A DNA stretch of 64,000 bases from Terracoccus sp. 273MFTsu3.1 (lineage in GTDB: Bacteria; Actinomycetota; Actinomycetes; Actinomycetales; Dermatophilaceae): positions 1-64,000 of the forward strand of contig NZ_KB911828.1 of NCBI RefSeq assembly GCF_000383675.1. Direction: 5' to 3'. A program made the translations under genes and the position numbers. Of the stretch, positions 53,606-63,717 are shown one piece after another. Positions within the stretch are counted from its first letter, which is position 1. Each line of letters begins with the position of its first letter. Under the pieces are notes generated by a model. The model was not told the DNA's origin, did not search any database, and saw only the letters and a list, made by a program, of their open reading frames with translations.

Positions 53606-54957
53606 GCGGGGACCTCCGACGGGGTGGCACTGCCGGCGCGGTTGAGGTGGGACTGGCTGTCGCGCATGGTCGGCAGGTAGCCACCGGTGGTGAAGTAGCG
53701 CTTTCCGGCCACGAGCAACTCCTCGGCCGGGAACTTCGTGATGACCTCGCAGCCGGTGGCCGTCACGACGACCTCCTCCTCGATCCGAGCGGCGCCCCAC
53801 CCGTCGGCTGCGGGCCAGTAGGTCTCGAGGGCGAAGACCATGCCCTCCTCGAGCGTCTCGGGGCTGTCGAAGGAGGTCAGACGACTGAAGATCGGCCGCT
53901 CCCAGATCGACAGGCCGATGCCGTGGCCGTACTGCAGCGCGAAGGCAGCCTCCTCGTTGGCGAAGCCGAACTCCTGGGCCGTCGGCCACAGCGCGACGAC
54001 GTCGGCGGTCGTGACGCCCGGCCTGATGATGTCTATCGCCCGGTCCATGAGCTCGCGGCAGATCGTGTACGCGTCACGCTGCGCCCTCGACGCGCTGCCC
54101 ACCGCGAAGGTGCGGTAGTAGCAGGTGCGGTAGCCCATGAAGCTGTGCAGGATGTCGAAGAACGCCGGGTCCCCGGGTCGGATGAGGCGGTCGGTGAACA
54201 CGTGCGGATGCGGCGAGCAGCGTTCTCCCGAGATGGCATTGACTCCCTCGACGTGCTCGGAGCCGAGGTCGTAGAGGGTCTTGCTCACCAGGCCGACGCA
54301 CTCGTTCTCACGCACCCCAGGCCGCAGGAACTCGTAGAGGTTCTCGTAGGCCGCGTCCACCATCGAGGCGGCCTGGGTGAGCAGGCCGATCTCGTCACCG
54401 GTCTTGATCCGCCTCGCCGCGAGGAACTGCTGCTGCCCGTCGACGACGTGGAAGCCGGCCGCCTCGAGGGCGAAGAGAACGGGCGGCTCGATGATGTCGA
54501 CACCGATGTCCTGCCCTTCGAGGCCGAAGTCGCGCATCACCTGGGCGACCTTGGCGGCGACGTCCGCTGCGCGGCCGGCCTCCGGGGAGATGGCGCCGCG
54601 GAGGGTGGAGATGCCGGCACGGGCGCCGTAGTGGTCACCCCGACCTGCGGCCGCGTGCGGCTCGTCGAGCCAGCGCGACTGGAGCTGGTGGTGCCGCGCG
54701 GCCGAGCCGAAGTCCCAGAGGACGGGGTCGCCGCCGCGGGGCAGGATCGCGAAACGGATCATCTTGTCCATGGCCCACGTCCCGATGTGGGTCGCGGTCA
54801 TGTAGCGGATGTTGTGGAAGTCGAAGGTCAGCAGGGCGCCCAGGTCCGACCGGTCGAGCTCTGCCTTGAGCCGGGCGAGCCGGTCGCGGCGCAGCCGGTC
54901 CATGTCGAGACGACTCTCCCAGTCGACCGCGTTCGTGCCGTACGTCGGTGACACCAT
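53602..54957 (-). CDS. M24 (pita-bread) family protein with altered metal site
   Basis: 451 residues. An N-terminal creatinase-type domain (LLTFDFHNIRYMTATHIGTW; VLWDFGSAARHH) is followed by the pita-bread domain. Of the five ligands of M24 metalloenzymes, four are visible: Asp268, His345 (GHGIGL), Glu378 (FALETYW) and Glu393 (ARIEEEVVV). The second Asp, expected 11 residues after the first, is Cys279 (FDILHSFMGYRTCYYRTF). The N-terminal domain resembles DddP-like and creatinase-like proteins more than aminopeptidase P. Activity may be a hydrolase or lyase rather than a peptidase. ATG 54957 with GAGGAG six bases upstream. It is coupled to E1 alpha. Confidence 0.75.
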   Translation of the reverse strand: MVSPTYGTNAVDWESRLDMDRLRRDRLARLKAELDRSDLGALLTFDFHNIRYMTATHIGTWAMDKMIRFAILPRGGDPVLWDFGSAARHHQLQSRWLDEPHAAAGRGDHYGARAGISTLRGAISPEAGRAADVAAKVAQVMRDFGLEGQDIGVDIIEPPVLFALEAAGFHVVDGQQQFLAARRIKTGDEIGLLTQAASMVDAAYENLYEFLRPGVRENECVGLVSKTLYDLGSEHVEGVNAISGERCSPHPHVFTDRLIRPGDPAFFDILHSFMGYRTCYYRTFAVGSASRAQRDAYTICRELMDRAIDIIRPGVTTADVVALWPTAQEFGFANEEAAFALQYGHGIGLSIWERPIFSRLTSFDSPETLEEGMVFALETYWPAADGWGAARIEEEVVVTATGCEVITKFPAEELLVAGKRYFTTGGYLPTMRDSQSHLNRAGSATPSEVPA

Positions 54958-54990
54958 GACTACTCCTCGGGAACGTGGGTGGATCGGCTG

Positions 54991-55575
54991 CTAGTGAGCC
55001 GGTGGCGCTGGGACGGGGGGTGATGGGGTGAGGTGGTCCTCGACGTCTGCGGGCGGTGGGAGGGGTGGCCGGGTGAGCAGGTAGGCCGCAGCGGCGGCCG
55101 CGCGCTCCTCGGCGAGGTAGTAGGCCACCTCGACGAGCTCGAGGGCCATCCCGTCGGGGTCGCTGAAGTAGACCCAACGCCAGCCCGCGAGGGGGCCGGA
55201 GTCGACCACATTGACGTCGGAGTAGAAGGTGACGCCGCGCGCCTCGAGGTCGGCCTTGGTCGCGCGGACGTCCGCGACGCGGAAGCAGACGTGGGCTGCG
55301 CCGAGGTGGTTGTTCGGTATCGGACGGGTGCTCGTCACCGGGCGGTTCGCGTACTCGATGAGCTCCATCATCGAGTGCTCACCCGCCCAGAAGCAGACTT
55401 GGCGCAGGCGGGCGCCGGGCACGCCCACGCCCTTCTCGAGGTCCGGTCCGTCGAACCACGGAGTGGGTTCATTGGCGAAAGGCAGGCCGAGCACGTCGTG
55501 GTAGAACCGGATCGACCGGTCGAGGTCCGTCACGACGAGACCGACGTGGTGCACCGCCTGCAGCTGGGATCCCAT
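54991..55575 (-). CDS. VOC (glyoxalase/dioxygenase-like) family protein
   Basis: About 193 residues. VHHVGLVVTDLDRSIRFYHDVLGL (opening), candidate metal ligands His in VHHVGLVV, Glu in SMMELIEYA, His in AAHVCFRV and Glu in DPDGMALELVEV, as in glyoxalase I and related metalloenzymes. The C-terminus is a Pro-rich tail. Start taken at ATG 55575 with GGAGG five bases upstream; a GTG at 55593 that overlaps the dehydrogenase stop is the alternative. It lies in the same operon as the upstream dehydrogenase; isomerase, epimerase or lyase activity on an oxo-acid or hydroxy-ketone intermediate is possible. Confidence 0.8.
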   Translation of the reverse strand: MGSQLQAVHHVGLVVTDLDRSIRFYHDVLGLPFANEPTPWFDGPDLEKGVGVPGARLRQVCFWAGEHSMMELIEYANRPVTSTRPIPNNHLGAAHVCFRVADVRATKADLEARGVTFYSDVNVVDSGPLAGWRWVYFSDPDGMALELVEVAYYLAEERAAAAAAYLLTRPPLPPPADVEDHLTPSPPVPAPPAH

Positions 55576-55589
55576 GGCCGCCTCCCGCG

Positions 55590-56666
55590 TCACGCCGGAC
55601 CGGCGCTGGTCGGTGAGACGAGGATCTTCAGCTGGTCACCCGAGGGGCTGACGAGGACGTCGAACCCATCGGTGACGACGCGCTCGAGACCGATCTGCGC
55701 GGTGACGGCCTTGGCGACCGGGTACTTCCCCGAGGCGATGAGCCGGATGATTCGGGGCCAGTCGGTGATCAGGTAGCACCAGCTGCCGATATAGCTGATG
55801 TCTTTCTCGGACAGGCGCATCGCGTCGATCGTCGCCGGCTTGGTGTGCAGGCCGGTCTGGACGATCGAGCCCCGGGTTCGGACGCTGTTCATCGCGGTGG
55901 TGAGGCCCGGCGTGCTGCCCGAGCACTCGGCCACGACGTCGACGCCCGCGCCTCGTGTCAGTTGCGCGATCGACTCGGCGAAACCGTCGGCGGTGGGGTC
56001 GAGCACCGGTCCGACGTCGAGCGCGGCTGCGAGGGCGGCCCGGTTTGGGTTGGGCTCGGCGATCACCACGGTCGCCGCGCCGAGCGCATCGGCATACAGC
56101 GCGGAGAGCACGCCGATCGGGCCGGCGCCGGTGACGAGCACGATGTCGCCGCCGCGGATCCCGACCCGGTCGATACCGTATGCCGCCACGCTCGCGGGCT
56201 CGACGACGGCTCCCTCGACGTCTGAGACCTCGTCCGGCAGGGTCGAGACCTGGTACTCCTTGAGCACGGCATACTGCGCGAGTCCGCCTGTCTCGGCGGA
56301 CAGTCCGGTGCAGGCGAAGCGTACGCACAGGTGACCGAGCCCCTGGCGGCAGAACGTGCAGCGACCGCAGACGATGGCCGGCATGATCGCGACGCGGTCG
56401 CCAACGGCCACGTCGGTGACCTGCGGGCCCACCTCGACGACCCGCGCCGAGAACTCGTGCCCGAGCGTCTGCGGGAGGGTCGCGCCGGTGAGGGGGTGCG
56501 GGGACGTGGGGGTGACGATGGGGCCCACGACGTACTCGTGGAGGTCAGTGCCGCAGATGCCGCACCAGAGGACCTCGACGAGGACGTCGTCGGCTGCCTT
56601 GATCTCCGGGATCGCGACGTCCTCGATGCGGATGTCGGACTTTCCGTGGAAGCGTGCTGCACGCAC
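55590..56666 (-). CDS. Zinc alcohol dehydrogenase, 2,3-butanediol dehydrogenase-like
   Basis: 358 residues of the medium-chain dehydrogenase family. The opening AARFHGKSDIRIEDVAIPEI, then CGICGTDLHEYVVGPI, and LTGATLPQTLGHEFSARVVEVG closely follow (R,R)-butanediol dehydrogenase. Catalytic zinc ligands are in GICGTD (Cys38) and GHE (69-71); structural zinc cysteines are 100, 103, 106 and 114. NAD-binding motif is VTGAGPIGVLSALYA. It oxidises a secondary alcohol such as butanediol, sorbitol or threonine. GTG start at 56666 with GAGGAG upstream. It is downstream of the ABC transporter genes on the same strand. Confidence 0.82.
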   Translation of the reverse strand: MRAARFHGKSDIRIEDVAIPEIKAADDVLVEVLWCGICGTDLHEYVVGPIVTPTSPHPLTGATLPQTLGHEFSARVVEVGPQVTDVAVGDRVAIMPAIVCGRCTFCRQGLGHLCVRFACTGLSAETGGLAQYAVLKEYQVSTLPDEVSDVEGAVVEPASVAAYGIDRVGIRGGDIVLVTGAGPIGVLSALYADALGAATVVIAEPNPNRAALAAALDVGPVLDPTADGFAESIAQLTRGAGVDVVAECSGSTPGLTTAMNSVRTRGSIVQTGLHTKPATIDAMRLSEKDISYIGSWCYLITDWPRIIRLIASGKYPVAKAVTAQIGLERVVTDGFDVLVSPSGDQLKILVSPTSAGPA

Positions 56667-56764
56667 TGGAGTCTCCTCGGTGGTTTCGGTGGTGGGACGG
56701 ACGGCGCTGTCTCGCAGCGCAGTTCGCAGTTCGCGGGCGTGGTTAGGGCGAGGTGCGACGGCCG

Positions 56765-59251
<2,487 letters not shown>

Positions 59252-59364
59252 GTCCCGTCCTTCGGTCGGCCTGTGGTTCTCGGTCGTGGTGGCGACGACG
59301 GAAGGCTCCCGTACGGGGTCGGCCGGGCCGTCGGTCGTGACGGCACCGGCCGCCCCGTGCGGCG

Positions 59365-60483
59365 TCACTTGAGCAGCTTCGCCTGGGCCTGTCCGTCCAT
59401 CTGGGCAGACAGGTAGATGTCACCGGGGAGGTCCTTCTTGCACGTCACCGGGTTGGGCTTGCTGCCGACGGAGTCCTCGAAGGTCGGCGCCTTGAACTGC
59501 TTCGACGACGGCGGCGTGCCGCCCGTCGCGAGGGCGACGGCCCACTGGACGGCGAGGCGGGCGTTGTCGTTGCCCGTCGCGACGGTGAAGAGCTTGAAGT
59601 CAGGGTTCTGCGCCTTGTGGGCCTCGTAGAAGCACGACAGAACGTTGCCGTCCGAGGTCGCGAGAGCCGGGATCGAGCGCCCGCTCTTCTCGAACTCCGG
59701 CAGGGCTCCGACGAGGGAGGGGCCGAAGTCGGAGACGATCGCGTCGATCTTCGGGTACTTCGCGATCGCGGCGCTCAGCACCTGCTGCGTCTTTGCCGGA
59801 TCCCAGTTGGTGACCTCGAAGGGCGCCTGCCCGATGAAGGTGTACTTCCCGGTGGGGTCGAGGACGCTCTTCATGCCCTTGAGCTCGTCGAGGCCCTGGC
59901 TGTTGCCGGCGGGACCGGACAGGAACAGGATGTTGCCGCCGTCGGGCAGGGTCTTGACGAGCCAGTCGGCCCAGTTCTTGCCGTCCGTGACGAAGTCCGC
60001 ACCCACCCAGACGTCGTAGTCCTTGCCGTCGGCGCCGCCCGGGTTGACTCGGTAGGGCACGGTGGTGACGCCGGCCTCCTTGGCGCTCTGGAGCGCCGGC
60101 AGCATGGCGTTGCCCGCGTCGGGGAAGACGACGAGGGCGTTGACGCCCTTGGCGACCAGGCCCTGGATGTCGGAGATGGCCTTCTGCGTGTCGCCCTGTC
60201 CGTCGGCGTACGTGAAGCTCGTGACGCTCGGGCACTTGGCGATCTCGTCCTTGGCCGAGGCCGTGGTGACGAGCCGCCAGCTGTTGCCGCCGAAGCCGTC
60301 GGTCAGGCCGAGGGTGATCTTGTTGGAGCCGCACCAGGAGGGGGCTCCGGCGACGGTGCTGCCTGCGGCAGTGCCGCCGGCGCCGGGAGCACCGTCCTCG
60401 GACGAGCTGCCGCAGGCGGCAAGAGCCAGGGCTGCGACGCCGGACATCGCGAGGAGGCGGACGGCGGTGGTGGATCGGGACAT
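59365..60483 (-). CDS. Ribose-type ABC transporter substrate-binding lipoprotein
   Basis: 372 residues, RbsB/type I periplasmic-binding family. The signal peptide ends in lipobox LALAAC (Cys24), followed by Ser/Gly/Ala-rich linker. Mature domain: ITLGLTDGFGGNSWRLVTTA, DTQKAISDIQGLVAKGVNAL, VVFPDAGNAMLPALQ, VWVGADFVTDGKNWADWLV and FLSGPAGNSQGLDELKGM. This is typical of sugar or polyol binders, but the ligand cannot be named. ATG start at 60483. It lies between the two permease-bearing genes of the same operon. Confidence 0.88.
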   Translation of the reverse strand: MSRSTTAVRLLAMSGVAALALAACGSSSEDGAPGAGGTAAGSTVAGAPSWCGSNKITLGLTDGFGGNSWRLVTTASAKDEIAKCPSVTSFTYADGQGDTQKAISDIQGLVAKGVNALVVFPDAGNAMLPALQSAKEAGVTTVPYRVNPGGADGKDYDVWVGADFVTDGKNWADWLVKTLPDGGNILFLSGPAGNSQGLDELKGMKSVLDPTGKYTFIGQAPFEVTNWDPAKTQQVLSAAIAKYPKIDAIVSDFGPSLVGALPEFEKSGRSIPALATSDGNVLSCFYEAHKAQNPDFKLFTVATGNDNARLAVQWAVALATGGTPPSSKQFKAPTFEDSVGSKPNPVTCKKDLPGDIYLSAQMDGQAQAKLLK

Positions 60484-60538
60484 TGCAGATCGACCTTTCT
60501 GGTGGTCAGGAGCCGGGTGTGGCAGGAGGAGAGGCGGG

Positions 60539-61549
60539 TCAGGCCGCGACGGTGGCGGCGCGGCGGTCTGACCGTCTGCGGAGCCGGGACCAGTTGATGG
60601 TGTAGAGCGCGACGCCGATGGCGAACGCAGCCGACTGCACGAGGGTCTTGCCCGCGAAGTCGAAGCCGAGGGCCAGAACGAACTGGTCCAGCTGGGTCAG
60701 GAAGAGGGCAGCGACGGCGGTGGCCACGAGGTTGCCCCGGCCACCGAGCAGAGAGGTGCCTCCGAGCACCACGGCCGCCACCGAGGCGAGCAGGTAGCTG
60801 TCGCCCTGGTATGCCGTCGGCTTGTTGAGGATGCCGGCGAGCAGGAGCGCTCCCAGCCAGTAGAAGACCTGCGCGAAGACGTAGCCGCCGGCCTTGAAGC
60901 CCTGCACGCGCAACCCCGCCGCCCACGCCGCCGAGCCGTTGGCCCCGACGGCCTCGAAGCGACGTCCTGACGCCGTCTTCTTGACGACGACCGTGACGAC
61001 GGCCGTGGCCACCACGGCGACGACGAGAGCGTGCGGGACGCCGAGTGTGCTGTCACCGGCGAGGCGGGCGAGCAGGTCGGTGGTCTGGCGCGGCGTGCCG
61101 CCCGACACGCCCAGGACCGCGGCGTACAGCAGGGCGTTGGTGCCGAGGGTGGCGACGATCGGGTTGAGGCCGAGCCGCCCGATGAGCAGGCCGTTGCCGA
61201 GCCCGGTGAGGAGGGAGACGCCCAGGGCCAACAGGGCCGCCGGGAGCACCTTGGAGTCGTCGCCGTAGGCCTGGTGGGTCACGATGACGATGACGAGCGA
61301 CACCGAGCCGGCGACCGAGAGGTCGATGCCGCCCTGCATGACGACCAGCGTCTGGCCGAGGGCGACGATCGCGAGCACCGCCGCGAACGGCAGCATGCTC
61401 TGGACCGCGCCGGAGCTGACGCTGCTCGGGGCGAGGACGAAGCCGGCGGCGACGAGGAGGGCCAGGGCCGCGACCACGGTGAGCAGTCCGCGCGACAGCG
61501 ACCGCGGTGCGCGGCGCGAAGGTGCGGCTGTCTCGTTCTTCGGGTCCAT
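60539..61549 (-). CDS. Ribose-type ABC transporter permease
   Basis: 336 residues of the RbsC/BPD_transp_2 family with about nine or ten membrane segments. ALGQTLVVMQGGIDLSVAGSVS, LGLNPIVATLGTNALLYAAV, and GGTSLLGGRGNLVATAVAAL are the family motifs. It is a second permease in addition to the one fused to the ATPase, so the membrane domain is probably a heterodimer. ATG 61549 with GAGGAG six bases upstream. It is the first gene after a recognisable promoter at about 61622-61650. Confidence 0.88.
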   Translation of the reverse strand: MDPKNETAAPSRRAPRSLSRGLLTVVAALALLVAAGFVLAPSSVSSGAVQSMLPFAAVLAIVALGQTLVVMQGGIDLSVAGSVSLVIVIVTHQAYGDDSKVLPAALLALGVSLLTGLGNGLLIGRLGLNPIVATLGTNALLYAAVLGVSGGTPRQTTDLLARLAGDSTLGVPHALVVAVVATAVVTVVVKKTASGRRFEAVGANGSAAWAAGLRVQGFKAGGYVFAQVFYWLGALLLAGILNKPTAYQGDSYLLASVAAVVLGGTSLLGGRGNLVATAVAALFLTQLDQFVLALGFDFAGKTLVQSAAFAIGVALYTINWSRLRRRSDRRAATVAA

Positions 61550-61621
61550 GACCAACTCCTCGACACTGAGGGCTTCGCTGCCGGCCGTCCGGATCCCCGG
61601 TCGACCGTGGTGTTGGGTGAG

Positions 61622-61650
61622 ACTGTACATACGACAGTGGGCGTTAACAA
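61622..61650 (-). promoter_or_regulatory. Promoter and overlapping inverted repeat of the ABC/catabolic operon
   Basis: On the minus strand TTGTTA (-35, 61645-61650), a 17-base spacer and TACAGT (-10, 61622-61627) form a good sigma-A promoter, with about 65 bases of leader to the permease ATG. ACTGT-N7-ACAGT (61622-61638) overlaps the -10 element and could be a repressor operator (LacI-, GntR- or DeoR-type). No regulator gene is visible beside it. Confidence 0.55.
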
Positions 61651-61732
61651 GAGGTTCACGCGACGGACTTCGTCGATGAGACCGGACCGTGATGCGGAGC
61701 CAGGGGGCACCCGCACGAAGGGGACGAAACCC

Positions 61733-62641
61733 CTATCCGCGCGTCTCGGGCTGCGTGGGGGAGTGCGCGGCGGCCGGCGCGTGGAACCGGCTCAGGTCGG
61801 CCATGTCACGCGGACCCCAGCCGGCGTCGACGGCGGCCTGGACCCGCGCGAGCGCCTGCTCGGTCAGCGGCAGCGCCGCGCCGGTGGTCCGGCCCTGTGC
61901 GGTGATGAGGCCGAGGTCCTTGGCGACGAGGGCCAAGCTCATCGCGGTCGGTGTCTCGGGATCGAGGAACGCGGAGCGCTTGTATCGGACGAAAGGCGCT
62001 GCCACCACACTGCGTTCGAGCACGTCGTAGGCCTCGGCGCGAGGGACGCCGGAGCGCTCGGCAAGGTCGAGCGCCTCCGCGAGGGCGGCGTTGAGGTCGT
62101 GCACGACGAGGTTGACCGCGAGCTTCATGGCCTGTCCCGCGCCGACGTCGCCCACTCGGAGCACCTCGGCCGCGAAGGCCTTGAGCACCACGCGTGCGGC
62201 CGCGACGTCCTCGGGCGTGCCGGACGCCATCACGAGCAGCGTGCCGGCGACGACCGCCGGCACGCTCCCCGACACGGGGGCGTCCACGAAGCGGTGACCG
62301 GCCTCGCGCAGGTGACGTCCCAGCGTGGCCGCGGCGTCGGTGCCGCTGGTACCCAGGTCGATGACGAGGGTGCCTGGCGTCAACCCGCGCTGAACGGCGT
62401 CGGCGAGCAGGACCGAGCGGGTGACGCCGCCGTCGGCGAGCACGGTCAGCACGGCGTCAACACCGGTCACTGCGTCCTCTGCGGTCTCGGCCAGGACGAG
62501 GCCATCGCCGCTCGAGTCCACCAGGGCGCGGGCCGAGGCCGTCGTCCGGTTCCAGACGCGGACGTGGTGTCCGGCCCCGGCCAGGCGAAGGGCCATCGCG
62601 GCGCCCATGCGCCCGGTCCCGAGGAGCGCGACCTCAGCCAC
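61733..62641 (-). CDS. 3-hydroxyisobutyrate dehydrogenase-family oxidoreductase
   Basis: 302 residues of the beta-hydroxyacid dehydrogenase family. NAD(P) motif ALLGTGRMGAAMALRLAGAG near the N-terminus, VDAPVSGSVPAVVAGTLLVM (substrate-binding loop, about 118-137), catalytic Lys in GAGQAMKLAVNLVVHDLNAA (about 170). Members oxidise 3-hydroxyisobutyrate, tartronate semialdehyde, 2-hydroxy-3-oxopropionate or similar. GTG start at 62641 overlaps the end of the upstream alcohol dehydrogenase by eight bases. Separated from the ABC operon by a 183-bp promoter region. Confidence 0.85.
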   Translation of the reverse strand: MAEVALLGTGRMGAAMALRLAGAGHHVRVWNRTTASARALVDSSGDGLVLAETAEDAVTGVDAVLTVLADGGVTRSVLLADAVQRGLTPGTLVIDLGTSGTDAAATLGRHLREAGHRFVDAPVSGSVPAVVAGTLLVMASGTPEDVAAARVVLKAFAAEVLRVGDVGAGQAMKLAVNLVVHDLNAALAEALDLAERSGVPRAEAYDVLERSVVAAPFVRYKRSAFLDPETPTAMSLALVAKDLGLITAQGRTTGAALPLTEQALARVQAAVDAGWGPRDMADLSRFHAPAAAHSPTQPETRG

Positions 62642-63698
62642 GGCGGGGGTCCACGAGGATCTTGCCGCCGGCGGTCCCGGCCATGAGTGGCTCGAGACCG
62701 CGCGTGACGACGTCGTCCAGCGGCACGGTCGTGGTCCCGATGGTCTCGCCGAGCGGGCTTCCCTCGAGCAGGGCGAGGGCGCGCGGGAGATCGGTGGCAC
62801 AGATGTGGGCGACCGTCGTGGCGATGTCGACCTCGCGCAGCACGACATCGGAGAGGACGAGCTCCTGGGGCGCCTTGACCAGACCGACGAACAAGGTTCG
62901 GCCGCCTCGGGCGCAGAGCGCGAGCGAGCGGGCCGCGGCGCCCGGGGCGCCCGAGCTCTCGATGACCACCTGGGGGTCGACCCCGACGAGGTCGCGCAGC
63001 TCCTCCACGGTGCTGTCGCGGCTCACGGCTATGGTCCGGGTCGCCCCGAGCCGCTCTGCCACGTCGAGCCGCTCGGGATCGACGTCAACGACCGTGACCG
63101 TGCCGCGGTGGTCGCGCAGCCCGGCGAGGATGAAGGAGCCGATCGCGCCGGCTCCGAGGAGCAGCACGTCGTCGTCGGGAGCGATGCCGGCCCGGTCGAC
63201 GGCGTGCAGCCCGACGGCGAGGGGCTGTGCGAGCACCGCCTCCGTGTCGTCGCAGCCCTCGGGGACCGGCACGAGCGTGCTGACGGGGGCGGCCACGAGC
63301 TCGGCGAGGCCGCCGTGCGTGGACAGACCCAGCGTGTAGTAGCCGGCGCAGAGGTTGGTCCGACCCGCTGCGCACCAGCGGCAGCTGCCGCACGAGACCC
63401 CCGCGCCGCTTGCGACACGGCGGCCGACCCAGGAGCCGAGGTCGGCGTCGCCTCCGGGCCCCACGTCGACCACGGTCCCGATGAACTCGTGTCCCAGCAC
63501 GGTCGGCCCCACGTGTCCGCTCCCCGGGTGACGCCGGTGGAGTGGGACCATCATGGGCCCCTTGGCGTACTCGGTGGCGTCGGTGCCGCACAGGCCGTTG
63601 AGGGTGACCTCGATCAGGACCTCGCCGGCGCGGGGCCGGGGGTCTGGGCGGGTCTCGACCCGGAGGTCGTGGGGAGCGTGGAGCACTCCTGCGCGCAT
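62634..63698 (-). CDS. Zinc-dependent alcohol dehydrogenase
   Basis: 354 residues of the zinc-binding medium-chain dehydrogenase family. GLCGTDATEYAKGPM (catalytic Cys), VLGHEFIGTVVDVG (His/Glu), structural zinc cysteines in SCGSCRWCAAGRTNLC, and NAD motif LLLGAGAIGSFILAG. It resembles sorbitol, threonine and butanediol dehydrogenases. The substrate is unknown. ATG start at 63698 with AAGGAG eight bases upstream. It is co-directional with a partial dehydrogenase gene on its 5' side, 19 bases away, and overlaps the 3-hydroxyisobutyrate dehydrogenase-like gene. Confidence 0.85.
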   Translation of the reverse strand: MRAGVLHAPHDLRVETRPDPRPRAGEVLIEVTLNGLCGTDATEYAKGPMMVPLHRRHPGSGHVGPTVLGHEFIGTVVDVGPGGDADLGSWVGRRVASGAGVSCGSCRWCAAGRTNLCAGYYTLGLSTHGGLAELVAAPVSTLVPVPEGCDDTEAVLAQPLAVGLHAVDRAGIAPDDDVLLLGAGAIGSFILAGLRDHRGTVTVVDVDPERLDVAERLGATRTIAVSRDSTVEELRDLVGVDPQVVIESSGAPGAAARSLALCARGGRTLFVGLVKAPQELVLSDVVLREVDIATTVAHICATDLPRALALLEGSPLGETIGTTTVPLDDVVTRGLEPLMAGTAGGKILVDPRRG

Positions 63699-63717
63699 GG
63701 TCGCTTCTCCTTTGCGC

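Noticed and set aside
48570-54957. Mycofactocin or PQQ-type redox-cofactor cluster, suggested by the FMN hydroxy-acid oxidase (MftD family) next to several dehydrogenases
   Set aside because: No radical-SAM maturase, MftB-like chaperone, short precursor peptide or creatininase gene is present. The oxidase looks like an ordinary 2-hydroxy-acid oxidase.
53602-54957. DMSP lyase DddP
   Set aside because: The N-terminal domain resembles DddP, but the ligand pattern is changed (Cys279) and no acrylate or DMSP-uptake genes are nearby. The similarity supports only the M24 non-peptidase branch.
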